Source: Sphingopyxis sp. USTB-05 (GTDB lineage: Bacteria > Pseudomonadota > Alphaproteobacteria > Sphingomonadales > Sphingomonadaceae). Taken from it: a stretch of DNA of 64,000 bases. The translations under genes and the position numbers were made by a program. Below are positions 48,395-58,159 of the stretch, in pieces. The first letter of the stretch is position 1, and each line of letters starts with the position of its first letter. The stretch lies in contig NZ_CP084712.1 of the NCBI RefSeq assembly GCF_023822045.1, positions 1,984,001 through 2,048,000 on the forward strand. The letters are read 5' to 3'. The notes beneath the pieces were generated by a model, which ran no database searches, was not told the origin of the DNA, and was given only the letters and a program-made list of their open reading frames with translations.

Positions 48395-49285
48395 TCAGGC
48401 CACGGAGGCCGCGTGAATTTCCTTGATCGCGCCGCCGAGCGATGCGTTGAATTCCTCATCGCTCATCTGATGGCGCAGGTCTTCGAGCAAGGCGCGGCTG
48501 AAGCTCGCGATGATGCCCGGGTTCTTGGCCAGTTCGACGCAGGCTTCGGGGCGGGCAAAGCCACCCGACAACGCGACGACGCGCAGCACCTTGGGGTGAT
48601 CGACCAGCGGCTGGAACAGCCCGGCTTCGGTCGGCAGCGACAGTTTCAGCATTACCGGCGCGCCGGTCCAGGCGTCGAGCGCCGCGATCAGTTCGTTCAA
48701 CAGCAGGCGGTCGGCGGCATCGCGCTCGGCGCTCTTGATGTTCACCTCGGGTTCGATGATCGGAACCAGCCCATGCGATGCGATGCGCGCCGCTTCGGCG
48801 AACTGTTGTTCGACGATCGCCTTGATACCCGCGGGATTGGCAAGATTGACGACGCTGCGCATCTTGGTGCCGAACACGCCCTTGGCAACCGCACGCTCGC
48901 ACAGATCGTCGAGACCGGGGTTCGCCTTCATCAACTGGACGCCATCGGCCTCGTCTTCCAGACCCTTGTCGACCTTCAGGAACGGAACGACGCCGCGCTC
49001 CCACAATAGCGCGGGCACTGGCTTGCCGCCCGCTTCGCCGTCCATCGTGCGTTCGAACAGGATCGCGCCGATCACCTTCTCGCCATTGAAGCAGGGTGCG
49101 GTGACGATGCGGCTGCGCATGTCGTGAATCAGGCCGAACATTTCCTCATCGTTCGAGAAAGCGTCCGCTTCGATCCCATAGCCCTTCAATGCCTTGGGCG
49201 TCGAACCGCCGCTCTGGTCGAGCGCGGCGATAAAGCCCTGCCCCGATTTGATCTGGTCGAGCATGGCGGCATTGGCGGTGGTCAT
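48395..49285 (-). CDS. fda: Class I fructose-bisphosphate aldolase
   Basis: 296 residues, the standard length. Cleaves fructose-1,6-bisphosphate to DHAP and glyceraldehyde-3-phosphate through a Schiff-base lysine; relevant lysines lie in VPFLKVDKGL and PVMLKLSLP. GFIAALDQSGGSTPKAL is the family N-terminal signature. ATG 49285 has GGAGA upstream. Lies downstream of pgk on the same strand. Confidence 0.95.
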   Translation of the reverse strand: MTTANAAMLDQIKSGQGFIAALDQSGGSTPKALKGYGIEADAFSNDEEMFGLIHDMRSRIVTAPCFNGEKVIGAILFERTMDGEAGGKPVPALLWERGVVPFLKVDKGLEDEADGVQLMKANPGLDDLCERAVAKGVFGTKMRSVVNLANPAGIKAIVEQQFAEAARIASHGLVPIIEPEVNIKSAERDAADRLLLNELIAALDAWTGAPVMLKLSLPTEAGLFQPLVDHPKVLRVVALSGGFARPEACVELAKNPGIIASFSRALLEDLRHQMSDEEFNASLGGAIKEIHAASVA

Positions 49286-49364
49286 AAGATCTCCGGTTGT
49301 TTGCATACGTATGTGGCGGTGCGCATAGCGAGCCCTTGGGCGCGATGCAATGCGGTGGGAAAGT

Positions 49365-50561
49365 CTAGGCCTTCAGCGCGTCGACGCCCGGCAACGCTTT
49401 GCCTTCCATCCATTCCAGGAAAGCGCCGCCAGCGGTCGAAACAAAGGTGAAATCGCCGGCCACGCCGGCATGGTTGAGCGCCGCGACGGTATCGCCGCCG
49501 CCCGCGACCGAGGTCAGCGAACCTTCGCGCGTCAACGCTGCTGCGGTTTTGGCGAGCGCGACGGTCGCGGTGTCGAACGGCGGCGTCTCGAACGCGCCGA
49601 GCGGACCGTTCCAGACGAGCGTGCGGCAGTTCTTGAGCACATCGGCCAGCGCCTCGACCGCGGCGGGGCCGACGTCGAGGATCATTTCATCGGCCGCGAC
49701 TTCATGCACATTGACCGTGCGCGTCGGCGGGTTCGGGGCGAATTCCTTCGACACCACGACGTCATAGGGAAGATGGATCGTGCAGCCCGCGGCATCGGCC
49801 GCGTCGAAGATCGCATTGGCGGTGTCGACCAGGTCATGCTCGCACAGCGACTTGCCGACATCGACCCCGCGTGCGGCGAGGAAGGTGTTCGCCATGCCGC
49901 CGCCGATGATCAGATGGTCGACCTTGCCGACGAGGTTGCGCAGCACGTCGATCTTGCTCGACACCTTCGCACCGCCGACGACTGCGGCGACCGGATGCGC
50001 CGGATTGCCGAGCGCGGCGTCGAGTGCCTTCAGCTCGGCCTCCATCGCGCGCCCCGCATAGGCGGGCAGACGGCGCGCGACGCCCTCGGTCGAACCATGC
50101 GCGCGGTGGGCGGCCGAAAAAGCGTCGTTTACGTACAGGTCGCCAATCTCGGCCAAGGCGTCGGCGAAGGCCGGATCATTCTTTTCTTCGCCGGGATAGA
50201 AGCGCGTGTTTTCGAGTACCGCGACATCGCCCGCCGCGAGCACCGCGATGCCGGCCTTGGCGCCTTCGCCGACCGCTTCGGGGATGAACATGACCGAATG
50301 GCCAAGCACATCCTCGACGCCGCCCATGACGAGGCTCAACGATTGGGTCGGGTTCTTCGCGCCCTTGGGTCGCCCGAAATGGGCGAGGAGCAGCACGATC
50401 GCGCCCTTGTCCGACAGTTCCCGGATCGTCGGCATCGCGGCCTGGATCCGGGTCGCATCGCTGACCGCGCCATCGATCATCGGGACGTTGAGGTCGACGC
50501 GTACGAGCACGCGCTTGCCGGTGACGTCACCGATATCGTCGAGGGTTTTGAACGCGGTCAT
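49365..50561 (-). CDS. pgk: Phosphoglycerate kinase
   Basis: 398 residues. Transfers phosphate from 1,3-bisphosphoglycerate to ADP. N-terminal substrate motif [24 protein letters not shown] near residue 60 and the C-terminal nucleotide loop GGGDTVAAL are present. ATG 50561 with CGGAG 8 bases upstream fits better than GTG 50570. Between gap and fda on one strand. Confidence 0.97.
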   Translation of the reverse strand: MTAFKTLDDIGDVTGKRVLVRVDLNVPMIDGAVSDATRIQAAMPTIRELSDKGAIVLLLAHFGRPKGAKNPTQSLSLVMGGVEDVLGHSVMFIPEAVGEGAKAGIAVLAAGDVAVLENTRFYPGEEKNDPAFADALAEIGDLYVNDAFSAAHRAHGSTEGVARRLPAYAGRAMEAELKALDAALGNPAHPVAAVVGGAKVSSKIDVLRNLVGKVDHLIIGGGMANTFLAARGVDVGKSLCEHDLVDTANAIFDAADAAGCTIHLPYDVVVSKEFAPNPPTRTVNVHEVAADEMILDVGPAAVEALADVLKNCRTLVWNGPLGAFETPPFDTATVALAKTAAALTREGSLTSVAGGGDTVAALNHAGVAGDFTFVSTAGGAFLEWMEGKALPGVDALKA

Positions 50562-50585
50562 TCTTTTCACTCCGTACCCGGAGCG

Positions 50586-50690
50586 TGCCCCCGCAAAGGC
50601 AGGGGCCCATCTCCTATGCCATCCTTCCCCATCCCCTTCCGTCCGATACCATATCGGCGGGAGATGGGCCCCTGCGTTCGCAGGGGCTCA
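50586..50690. repeat. Inverted palindromic repeat, type C variant
   Basis: TGCCCCCGCAAAGGCAGGGG with CCCATCTCC, and its inverse ending at 50690, with about 45 bases between. A diverged relative of the units at 96-473 and 43633-43708. It fills the gap between gap and pgk. Confidence 0.7.
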
Positions 50691-50696
50691 GGCAAA

Positions 50697-51704
50697 TTAC
50701 AGGAACTTGGCGATCACGCCCGCGGTGTCGATCATGCGGTTCGAGAAGCCCCATTCATTGTCGTACCAGCTAAGCACGCGCACCAGCTTGCCGTCGATCA
50801 CCGAGGTTTCGAGGCTGTCGATCGTCGAGCTTGCCGCATTATGGTTGAAGTCGATCGAAACCAGCGGCTCTTCGGTATAGCCGAGCACGCCCTTCAGCGC
50901 GCCTTCGGCCGCGGCCTTGAGCACTGCGTTGACTTCTTCCTTGGTGGTTTCGCGCAGCGGCGTGAAGGTCAGGTCGACGACCGACACATTCGGGGTCGGA
51001 ACGCGGATCGACGAACCGTCGAGCTTGCCCTTCAGTTCGGGCAGAACCAGACCGACGGCGACCGCGGCACCGGTCGAGGTCGGGATCATCGACATCGCGG
51101 CGGCGCGGGCGCGGCGCGGATCGTCGTGGATCTGGTCGAGGATCTTCTGGTCGTTGGTATAGGCGTGGATCGTCGTCATCAGACCGCGCTCGATCCCGAT
51201 CGCCTCGTGCAGCACCTTGGCAAAGGGCGCGAGGCAGTTGGTGGTGCACGACGCGTTCGAGATGATCAGATGGTCGGCGGTGATCTTGTCGTCATTGACG
51301 CCGAACACGACGGTCAGGTCGACTTCCTTAGCGGGGGCAGAGATCAGCACGCGCTTGGCACCGGCGTCGAGATGCTTCTGGCCGCCGGCCTTGTTGGTGA
51401 AGAAGCCGGTGCATTCCATCACGATGTCGATGCCGTTTGCGGCATGCGGGAGCGCGGCGGGGTCGCGCTCGGCGGTCACCTGGATGCGCTTGCCGTTGAT
51501 GATCAGGTCGTTGCCATCGACTTCGACGGTGCCGTTGAAGGCGCCGTGGACCGAATCATGGCGGAGCAGCCGGGCATTCGCCTTGGCATCGCCCAGGTCG
51601 TTGATCGACACCAGCTCCAGATCGTGGTCGGTGCGCTCCAGAATGGCGCGCGCCACATTGCGGCCGATGCGTCCGAAACCGTTGATTGCAACCTTCACTG
51701 CCAT
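50697..51704 (-). CDS. gap: Glyceraldehyde-3-phosphate dehydrogenase
   Basis: 335 residues. NAD-binding [14 protein letters not shown] at the N-terminus, catalytic cysteine in [12 protein letters not shown] near residue 155, histidine in [10 protein letters not shown] and C-terminal [12 protein letters not shown]. The residue after the second strand (SINDLGD) is Asp-type, which suggests NAD preference. 36 bases downstream of tkt. Confidence 0.97.
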   Translation of the reverse strand: MAVKVAINGFGRIGRNVARAILERTDHDLELVSINDLGDAKANARLLRHDSVHGAFNGTVEVDGNDLIINGKRIQVTAERDPAALPHAANGIDIVMECTGFFTNKAGGQKHLDAGAKRVLISAPAKEVDLTVVFGVNDDKITADHLIISNASCTTNCLAPFAKVLHEAIGIERGLMTTIHAYTNDQKILDQIHDDPRRARAAAMSMIPTSTGAAVAVGLVLPELKGKLDGSSIRVPTPNVSVVDLTFTPLRETTKEEVNAVLKAAAEGALKGVLGYTEEPLVSIDFNHNAASSTIDSLETSVIDGKLVRVLSWYDNEWGFSNRMIDTAGVIAKFL

Positions 51705-51740
51705 GTCGAAACGTCCTTTCTGCGTGGAATAAGCCGGTCC

Positions 51741-53708
51741 TTAGTTGCCGAGCTTTGCCAGTATCTGGGGGGTGATAGCGTCGGCGGTAAGGCCGAAATG
51801 CTTGAATAGGTCTTCAATCGGAGCCGAAGCGCCAAAGCTGTCGATGCCGAAACGCAGGCCGCGGCGGCCGGTGTAGCGTTCCCACCCAAAGGTCGTGCCC
51901 GCCTCGATCGACACGAGCAGCGCATCGTCGGGCAGGATATCGGCCTGATAGGCGGCGCTCTGTTCGTCGAACAATTCGGTCGAGACCATCGAGACGACGT
52001 CGGCGCCATGACCGGCAGCTTCGAGCTTGTCGGCGACTTCGATCGCGAGCGACACTTCGGAGCCCGTCGCGACGAGTACAACCTTGCGCGCGGCCGAGGC
52101 GGCGCGAAGGCGGTAACCGCCTTTTGCACAAAGATTTTCGGTGACGTCATGACGGAGCGGCGGGAGGTTCTGACGCGTCAGCGCGAGCAGCGACGGGCGG
52201 CTTTCCTGCGCAAGCGCGAGCGCCCAGCATTCGGCGGTCTCGACCGCGTCGGCGGGACGCATGACGAGCAGGTTCGGCATCGCGCGCAGCGACTGAAGAT
52301 GCTCGATCGGCTGGTGCGTCGGGCCGTCTTCGCCGAGTCCGATGCTGTCGTGCGTCATCACATAGACGACGCGCTGCTGCTGGAGCGCCGACAGGCGGAT
52401 CGCGGCGCGGCAATAGTCGGCAAACACCAGGAACGTGCCGCCATAGGGAATGATGCCGCCATGGAGCGCCATCCCGTTCATCGCGGCCGCCATGCCGAAC
52501 TCGCGAATGCCGTAATAGATATAGCGGCCCGAATAATCATTCTTCGTCAGTGGCTTGGTCGACGAAGTTTTTGTATTGTTCGAACCGGTCAGATCGGCGC
52601 TGCCGCCCACAAGCGCCGCGATATCGGCGGTCAGCGCGCCGAGCGTATTTTCAGACGCCTTGCGCGTCGCAACCTTCGGCGGTTCGGCGACCAGGCCATC
52701 GAGATAGGCCTTGAAGGCGTCGCCCGGAACGATCTTGCCAGCTAGACGATCTACAAATTCGCTTTTCTTTTCGTTATTTGCGAGGCGATCGCTCCATTCG
52801 TTATGAAGCCCCTTGCCCTTCTCGCCAAAAGCCGCCCAGGCCGATGCGATATCGGCGGGAATGACGAACGGCTCGGCGGTCCAGCCGAGTTCCTTGCGCG
52901 CTGCGGCAATCTCTTCGGCGCCCAGCGGCGCGCCATGCGTCGCCGACGTGCCCTGCTTGGTCGGCGCGCCGAAACCGATGATCGTGCGGCACGCGATCAG
53001 CGACGGACGCGGATCGGCAAGCGCGGCGTCGATCGCACGGCGGATATCGGCGGGGTCGTGCCCGTCGCAGCTTTCGACATGCCAGCCGGTCGCCGCATAG
53101 CGCGCCGCGATATCCTCGCTCGTCGACAGGTCGGTCGATCCGTCGATGGTGATCTTGTTATCGTCCCAAAGCACCGTCAGGCGGCCAAGACCAAGATGTC
53201 CGGCCAGACCGATTGCTTCGTGATTAATGCCTTCCATCAGGCAGCCGTCACCAGCGATCACCCAGGTGCGATGATCGACGAGGTCGTCGCCATAGAGGGC
53301 GTTGAGATGCCGTTCGGCGATTGCCATGCCGACCGAGGTCGCGAGCCCCTGGCCCAGCGGCCCGGTCGTCGTCTCGACGCCTTCAAGCTCGAAATTCTCG
53401 GGGTGGCCCGCGCACGGGCTGTGCAGCTGGCGGAAATTGCGAATGTCGTCGAGGGTCGGCCGCGCGTAGCCCGCAAGATTGAGCGTCGCATAGGCGAGCA
53501 TCGAGCCATGACCCGCCGAAAGGACGAATCGGTCGCGATCGGCCCATTTCGGATCGGTGGGGTCGAACTTCAGATAATCCGAATAAAGGACGGTGGCGAC
53601 GTCGGCCATGCCCATAGGCATCCCGGGATGGCCGCTGTTTGCGGCCTGTACGGCGTCCATCGCAAGCGCACGGATCGCGTTGGCGAGCTGACGTTCGGGC
53701 AGTGTCAT
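51741..53708 (-). CDS. tkt: Transketolase
   Basis: 655 residues. Thiamine-diphosphate enzyme of the pentose-phosphate pathway. HPGMPMGMA near residue 27, the TPP motif GDGCLMEGINHEA near 153 and HDSIGLGEDGPTHQP near 465 are intact. ATG 53708 has GGGGGAC upstream and gives the usual length. First gene of the tkt-gap-pgk-fda block. Confidence 0.96.
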   Translation of the reverse strand: MTLPERQLANAIRALAMDAVQAANSGHPGMPMGMADVATVLYSDYLKFDPTDPKWADRDRFVLSAGHGSMLAYATLNLAGYARPTLDDIRNFRQLHSPCAGHPENFELEGVETTTGPLGQGLATSVGMAIAERHLNALYGDDLVDHRTWVIAGDGCLMEGINHEAIGLAGHLGLGRLTVLWDDNKITIDGSTDLSTSEDIAARYAATGWHVESCDGHDPADIRRAIDAALADPRPSLIACRTIIGFGAPTKQGTSATHGAPLGAEEIAAARKELGWTAEPFVIPADIASAWAAFGEKGKGLHNEWSDRLANNEKKSEFVDRLAGKIVPGDAFKAYLDGLVAEPPKVATRKASENTLGALTADIAALVGGSADLTGSNNTKTSSTKPLTKNDYSGRYIYYGIREFGMAAAMNGMALHGGIIPYGGTFLVFADYCRAAIRLSALQQQRVVYVMTHDSIGLGEDGPTHQPIEHLQSLRAMPNLLVMRPADAVETAECWALALAQESRPSLLALTRQNLPPLRHDVTENLCAKGGYRLRAASAARKVVLVATGSEVSLAIEVADKLEAAGHGADVVSMVSTELFDEQSAAYQADILPDDALLVSIEAGTTFGWERYTGRRGLRFGIDSFGASAPIEDLFKHFGLTADAITPQILAKLGN

Positions 53709-53875
53709 GAGTCCCCCGGGAAAGGATGTGAAGGTGACCGGATTCGGTGCGACAGCCCTTTGCGGTCGCACGGTCAGGAGTCAACCGCCCGCGGCACGAA
53801 TGCGGCACAAATTCCGGCGCATTTCGGTGTGGAGAGGCGATTGCACCCCTTCCCCGGCGCTGCTAACCCTTAAGC

Positions 53876-54082
53876 ATGGAACTCGATCTCGACGAATCCA
53901 GCCTGGCCATCGGCCGTATCGAGCGCGCATTGAGCCGTATCGAAAAAGCCCTGACCGACCGGGCAAACCGCCCCGCACCCGCCGTGGCAGCGCCCGCCGC
54001 CGACCAATCGGCACTAAAGGCCGAGGTTGCCGCCGTTATCGGCGAACTCGACCGACTGATCGCGGAGGCCGACCGTGGCTGA
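53876..54082 (+). CDS. Small coiled-coil protein upstream of zapA
   Basis: 68 residues. Two heptad-like helices (about 8-28 and 45-65) joined by an Ala/Pro linker. It overlaps zapA by 8 bases, and its end carries the GGAGG ribosome-binding site of zapA, so translation is coupled. No named domain recognised. The position suggests a link to division, but this is inference. Confidence 0.75.
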   Translation: MELDLDESSLAIGRIERALSRIEKALTDRANRPAPAVAAPAADQSALKAEVAAVIGELDRLIAEADRG

Positions 54083-54521
54083 CGTCAAGCTCACCATCGC
54101 CGGACGCCCCTATGACGTGCATTGCGCCGACGGTGAGGAGGGGCAACTGATCCAACTCGCGTCGGTAGTCGACGAAAAGGTGCGCACGATGCCCGGCGGT
54201 ACCGAGGTCCGGCAATTGTTGTTCGCGGCATTGATGCTTGCCGACGACGCGCAGGAAGCGCGAGGCAAGATCGAAAAGGCCGAACCGCAATCGGATTCGC
54301 TCCGCGCGGCGGTGGCGCTTGCTGAAAGCCGCGAAGCGACGGCGCGCGACGAGCTGCAGGCTGTAGTCGCGCGCGAAAAGGCAGCGCTCAAGGAACTGGA
54401 AACGGCACGGCAGGCGCCCCAACACTCTTCGCCTGCGGTCAACCCATCGAACAATCGCGCCTTGTTGCAAATTGCCGACCGAATCGAAGCGCTCGCAACG
54501 AAAGTCGAGCAGCTCCCTTGA
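54075..54521 (+). CDS. zapA: Cell division protein ZapA
   Basis: 148 residues. ZapA domain in the first 95 (VKLTIAGRPYDVHCADGEE, then LVDE-like SVVDEKVR and LLFAALMLADD), followed by a coiled coil that tethers FtsZ filaments at the Z-ring. GTG start at 54075 with GGAGG 6-7 bases upstream. The stop codon lies inside the -35 box of the 6S RNA promoter. Confidence 0.88.
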   Translation: MADVKLTIAGRPYDVHCADGEEGQLIQLASVVDEKVRTMPGGTEVRQLLFAALMLADDAQEARGKIEKAEPQSDSLRAAVALAESREATARDELQAVVAREKAALKELETARQAPQHSSPAVNPSNNRALLQIADRIEALATKVEQLP

Positions 54522-54546
54522 GGAAAACGGCCCGCGCGCCTACATA
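54518..54546 (+). promoter_or_regulatory. Promoter of the 6S RNA gene
   Basis: TTGAGG (54518-54523), exact 17-base spacer, TACATA (54541-54546), placing the start at about 54553, precisely where the 6S closing stem begins. Confidence 0.75.
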
Positions 54547-54552
54547 GGGGAC

Positions 54553-54713
54553 GGCGGGCACTGCCCGGCACGAGCTTTTGCGAAAATCCCTGAGGCGATA
54601 CATCATCCTAGGGGGCTGTCCCTGCCCGGACCCTGGTCCGACGTATATGGTCCCCACCTGACGTTACTGGCGTCAGAGGACTTTCCAGCAAACGACCTCG
54701 GCGGTCCCGCCAA
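54553..54713 (+). ncRNA. ssrS: 6S RNA
   Basis: About 160 bases between zapA and ygfA, the conserved 6S location. GGCGGG (54553-54558) pairs with CCCGCC (54706-54711) as the closing stem. The segment CCCTGAGGCGATA...TCAT at 54588-54605 matches the E. coli 6S segment CCCUGAGCCGAUA...UCAU. A long bulged hairpin fills the interior. 6S RNA mimics an open promoter and holds sigma-70 RNA polymerase in stationary phase. Confidence 0.88.
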
Positions 54714-54741
54714 CCGATTCACTTATGTCCCAGAGGAGGCG

Positions 54742-55335
54742 ATGACCGACTTGTCCGCCGATCTGGTCCAGCAAAAACAGAAATTGCGCGACCGGCTGCG
54801 CTTTCGGCGTCGGCATTTTGCCGCAAATCTCGACGGCATGGCGCAACTGGCGGCTTTTCGCGCGCTACCTGCGCCGCTTTCCGATCTTCTTGCCGATCAC
54901 GCCATCGTTGGCGCCTATATCGCGTGGGGCGACGAACCCGATATCATCCCGATGCTCTCCGGCGTTGCGGAAGGAGGGGCTCTTGCCCTGCCCCACCACA
55001 GCGGTCGGGTCGACACGATGGATTTTCGTCGCTGGCGACCCGGCGAATCGCTCGCCAAGGGGCCGTGGAGCACGCAGCAGCCCGCCGACGACGCCCTCTT
55101 GGCGATTCCGGACATCTTATTCTGCCCGCTCGTCGGGTTCGATCGCCAGGGCGGCCGCATCGGCCAGGGCGGCGGCCATTATGACCGTTATTTCGCCGCG
55201 CATCCCGATGCACTGCGGATCGGTATCGGCTGGTCGGTGCAGGAAATCGACGCTACGCCGCGCGAATCGACCGACATCGCGCTCGACGCGATATTGACCG
55301 AGCAGGAATTCATCCTTTGCGGAGACCGTTTGTGA
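54742..55335 (+). CDS. ygfA: 5-formyltetrahydrofolate cyclo-ligase
   Basis: 197 residues. ATP-dependent conversion of 5-formyl-THF to 5,10-methenyl-THF. The KQKLRDRLRFRRR N-terminal helix, LFCPLVGFDRQGGRIGQGGGHYDRYF C-terminal signature (read in parts: PLVGFD, GGRIGQGGGHYDR) is intact. ATG 54742 with AGGAGG upstream. Directly after 6S RNA; likely partly co-transcribed with it. Confidence 0.93.
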   Translation: MTDLSADLVQQKQKLRDRLRFRRRHFAANLDGMAQLAAFRALPAPLSDLLADHAIVGAYIAWGDEPDIIPMLSGVAEGGALALPHHSGRVDTMDFRRWRPGESLAKGPWSTQQPADDALLAIPDILFCPLVGFDRQGGRIGQGGGHYDRYFAAHPDALRIGIGWSVQEIDATPRESTDIALDAILTEQEFILCGDRL

Positions 55336-55562
55336 GCCAGGATCCAGCCAATCCCCAGCCGAGTTGGCGCAAACCAGCAGGCATGTTCCTGATCCTCGCC
55401 CTTATCGCGGGATGGACCGCGATCGTCGTCAGCCTCTCGCCCTGGGTCGGCAACTGGCCGGTGCTGGTGCAGGCTGTGTTCTACCTGATTGCAGGCATCG
55501 TCTGGATCGCGCCGCTGAAACCGCTGCTGCGCTGGATGGAATTGGGGAAATGGCGCGGCTGA
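55332..55562 (+). CDS. DUF2842 family membrane protein
   Basis: 76 residues, two membrane helices (about 17-38 and 47-66), ending LRWMELGKWRG. DUF2842 is an alphaproteobacterial family of unknown function. GTG start overlaps the ygfA stop (GTGA) with GGAG inside ygfA, so the two are coupled. The stop codon sits in the loop of a terminator hairpin. Confidence 0.82.
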   Translation: MSQDPANPQPSWRKPAGMFLILALIAGWTAIVVSLSPWVGNWPVLVQAVFYLIAGIVWIAPLKPLLRWMELGKWRG

Positions 55563-55579
55563 AGCGCCGCGCCATTTTT
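55550..55579 (+). terminator. Terminator overlapping the DUF2842 stop codon
   Basis: ATGGCGCGGC (55550-55559) pairs with GCCGCGCCAT (55566-55575), loop TGAAGC containing the stop codon, then TTTTT. Ends the zapA-6S-ygfA-DUF2842 transcript. Confidence 0.9.
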
Positions 55580-55642
55580 CCCGATTTCCAGTGATGGAAG
55601 GTCCCAAGCTGCGGTGGCCATCCCATCCGAAAAAGGAAGGAA

Positions 55643-55719
55643 TGGCGCGAGTGACGGGGCTCGAACCCGCGACCTCCGGCGTGACAGGCCGGCACTCTAA
55701 CCAACTGAGCTACACCCGC
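55643..55719 (-). tRNA. tRNA-Asp (anticodon GTC)
   Basis: 77 bases on the minus strand. Acceptor GCGGGTG/CACTCGC, anticodon loop CTGTCAC in a CCGGC/GCCGG stem, T-arm GCGGGTTCGAGCCCCGT and encoded CCA. Confidence 0.96.
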
Positions 55720-55762
55720 GTGTGCTTGGGAGCCGCGCCAATATGGCCCTCGCCCCGACCTG

Positions 55763-56962
55763 TCAACCGTCGCTTTCATCCTGTGTGCGATTTAATCGAT
55801 CGCGCACCTCGTCGGTGGTCGTCAGCGTGCCATGTTCGAAAAGGAAACCCGCCAGATCGGGCGTTCCCGTCGACGCGAGCACGGTCTGCAAAATCAGCAG
55901 CAGTGGCACAGCGAGCAGAGCGCCCGGCGTCCCCCATACCCATCCCCAGAAACTCAACGATACGAGAATCAGCAGCGGATTGATCGTCAGTCGCTTGCCG
56001 AGCACGAGCGGCGTGATCAGATTCGCCTCAACCAAATGGACGCCGATAAAGATCAGCGCCGGCAATAGGGCGAGCCCGACGGCATCGAAGGTCATGAGTC
56101 CGCCAAGCCCGAGCAGCACTGCCGCGACGATCGGCCCCAGATAGGGCACGAAATTGCAGATACTGACGATCCCGCCCCACATGAAAGGCGATGGCATCCC
56201 GAGCGCCCAGAGCAGGAGCGAGACGGTCAGGCCGAGAATCGCGTTGATCATCGTGATCGTCGCCAGATAGTCGGCGGTCGCATCGACGACATTCTGGATC
56301 ACGCGCGCGGTCTGCATCGCGCCGTCGAAGCTGCCGCGCCGCCGGATCGTTCCTTTGCGCAGCCGCGTCCAGCCCGCGAGAAAGAAGAAGATCACGAGCA
56401 CGGCGAAGAAGAGCTGAATTGCCGCCGCGGGCGCCGACGAGATGAAATAGTCGACCACCGAAGTCGGTGCCGTCGCCGCCACCGCCTGCGCGGTCGCTTC
56501 GGTTCCGCTCGCCACCGACAGCAATGTGCGATCGACGAAACGCTGCAACGTCGAATAAAAATCGATCAGCGGCGCCAGATTGCTCTGGATACGCGGAATC
56601 GATTCGGGGATTCGCGCGAACCAGCCGGTCGCGGGCACGACGATGATCGCCAGCGCAGCGTTGATGATAGCCAGAAAAGTCGCGAGCGCGAGGAACGATG
56701 CGAGCGCCGACGGCACGCCGCGCCGCTCGAGCCATTCGAGCAGCGGAACAAGCGCGATCGCGATGACGATCGCCGCAGTCAGCGGCAGGAAGAATTCGGC
56801 GCCCGCCTGCAGGGCAAAGGGGAGCCCCAGGCAAAAGCTTGCGCCGAGGATCAGCGCAAGCGCGGCAAGCAACCGGTCGCGACGGAAATCGTCGATCTCG
56901 ATCTGGTGCAGCGGATTGACGCGCGACGAACGCACATCCTTGCTGCCCCGGTCGTCCGCCAC
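55763..56962 (-). CDS. AI-2E family transporter (PerM-like permease)
   Basis: 399 residues with about eight membrane helices: a first group (about 30-115), a soluble segment (about 120-190) and a second group including the family signature FVPYLGPIVA near residue 270. The C-terminal motif INPLLILVSLSFWGWVWG is also typical. Members have been linked to export of autoinducer-2 or to Na+/H+ exchange; the substrate here is unknown. No operon partner: tRNA-Asp lies downstream and a divergent cluster upstream. Confidence 0.88.
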   Translation of the reverse strand: MADDRGSKDVRSSRVNPLHQIEIDDFRRDRLLAALALILGASFCLGLPFALQAGAEFFLPLTAAIVIAIALVPLLEWLERRGVPSALASFLALATFLAIINAALAIIVVPATGWFARIPESIPRIQSNLAPLIDFYSTLQRFVDRTLLSVASGTEATAQAVAATAPTSVVDYFISSAPAAAIQLFFAVLVIFFFLAGWTRLRKGTIRRRGSFDGAMQTARVIQNVVDATADYLATITMINAILGLTVSLLLWALGMPSPFMWGGIVSICNFVPYLGPIVAAVLLGLGGLMTFDAVGLALLPALIFIGVHLVEANLITPLVLGKRLTINPLLILVSLSFWGWVWGTPGALLAVPLLLILQTVLASTGTPDLAGFLFEHGTLTTTDEVRDRLNRTQDESDG

Positions 56963-57157
56963 CCCTGCTCTCCTCGTTAACCGCCTCGTCTTACGCGAGC
57001 TTTACTTTCCGCGCCAGTCGCCCCGTTTTGCGACGAAACGCGTGCCCCGCTGTCCCCATCTGGGTCAAAACGCGTCTTTCTTCCTGCTTTTTAACCAGAA
57101 ATTACCCTTTATCGGCGACTGAAGGCTCCAAGGACCAACCTTTCCGGAGTCAAAGTG

Positions 57158-58159
57158 ATGATGAAAGCGCCTGTGGGGGGCGCGAAGCATCAGCTTCTAC
57201 CCTCGTGTTCAATTTTCGCGCTGCTGGCCGCATTTGCGTTGCCGATGCAGGCCGAGGCGGCCGGCACTCGCGCCGGCTCCACCATCAGCAACACGGCAAG
57301 CGCGAGCTTCGATACGGGTGGCGGCACGACCACTGTCGATTCGAACCGCGTCGACCTGCTTGTCGACGAACTTCTCGACGTTACGGTCGATTCGAGCAAT
57401 CCCGCCGATGTTCCGACAACGCCCGGTGCGACGGGTCAGCTTCTGACTTTCTCGGTCACGAACAACGGCAACGGCGTCGAAGCTTTCGGCCTAACGACGA
57501 TCGCCAATGCGGGGGGTGACAATTACGACCCCGTCGTCACGCAAATCTATCTGGACAATGGCGACGGCATTTTCGACGCCAGCACCGATACGCTCTATAC
57601 TGCAGGCGCCAACGACCCGTCGCTCAACCCTGACCAGAGCATCACGGTCTTCGTCCTTGCGACGACACCCGGCACGGTGGTGGACGGCAATCGCGGCATC
57701 GTAAGTCTCGTCGCCGCTGCCAAAACGGGTACCGGCGCGCCCGGGTACAGTTTTGCCGGCCAAGGCGAAGGCGGCGGCGATGCCGTCGTCGGTTCGACCG
57801 GTGCCGACGGACAGGACGCCGGCGCTTTTGTTGTCGCGGCTGCGACGGTAACACTCGTCAAATCGGCGGTCGTGAGCAATTCGCTCGGCACCACCGACCC
57901 GATTCCGGGTGCCGTTATCACCTATACCATCGTCGCCACCGTCGCCGGCAGCGGCTCGGTCAGCGGCCTGGCCGTGACCGACAATATTCCCGTGGACACC
58001 AGCTACGTCCCCGGCTCGATCACGCTCGGCGGTATTGGTCTGTCCGACGCGGCCGATGCCGACGCGGGCGATTATAACGGCACGCGGATCAACGTCGGGC
58101 TCGGCACTGTTGCCGGCGGCCAGACCCGCACCGTCACCTTCCGTACCCGAATCAACTGA
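57158..58159 (+). CDS. Exported DUF11-like surface protein 1
   Basis: 333 residues. Signal peptide to about residue 36 (AEAAG). The mature start GTRAGSTISNTASASFD followed by SNRVDLLVDELLDVTV closely parallels the protein encoded at 58710. A middle Gly/Asp-rich beta region follows, and residues about 230-333 match the DUF11 conserved-repeat domain (TVTLVKSAV..PIPGAVITYTIVA) ending TVTFRTRIN. ATG 57158 has GGAG 8 bases upstream; a GTG 3 bases earlier is also possible. First gene of a four-gene cluster; it overlaps the next gene by one base. Confidence 0.78.
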   Translation: MMKAPVGGAKHQLLPSCSIFALLAAFALPMQAEAAGTRAGSTISNTASASFDTGGGTTTVDSNRVDLLVDELLDVTVDSSNPADVPTTPGATGQLLTFSVTNNGNGVEAFGLTTIANAGGDNYDPVVTQIYLDNGDGIFDASTDTLYTAGANDPSLNPDQSITVFVLATTPGTVVDGNRGIVSLVAAAKTGTGAPGYSFAGQGEGGGDAVVGSTGADGQDAGAFVVAAATVTLVKSAVVSNSLGTTDPIPGAVITYTIVATVAGSGSVSGLAVTDNIPVDTSYVPGSITLGGIGLSDAADADAGDYNGTRINVGLGTVAGGQTRTVTFRTRIN

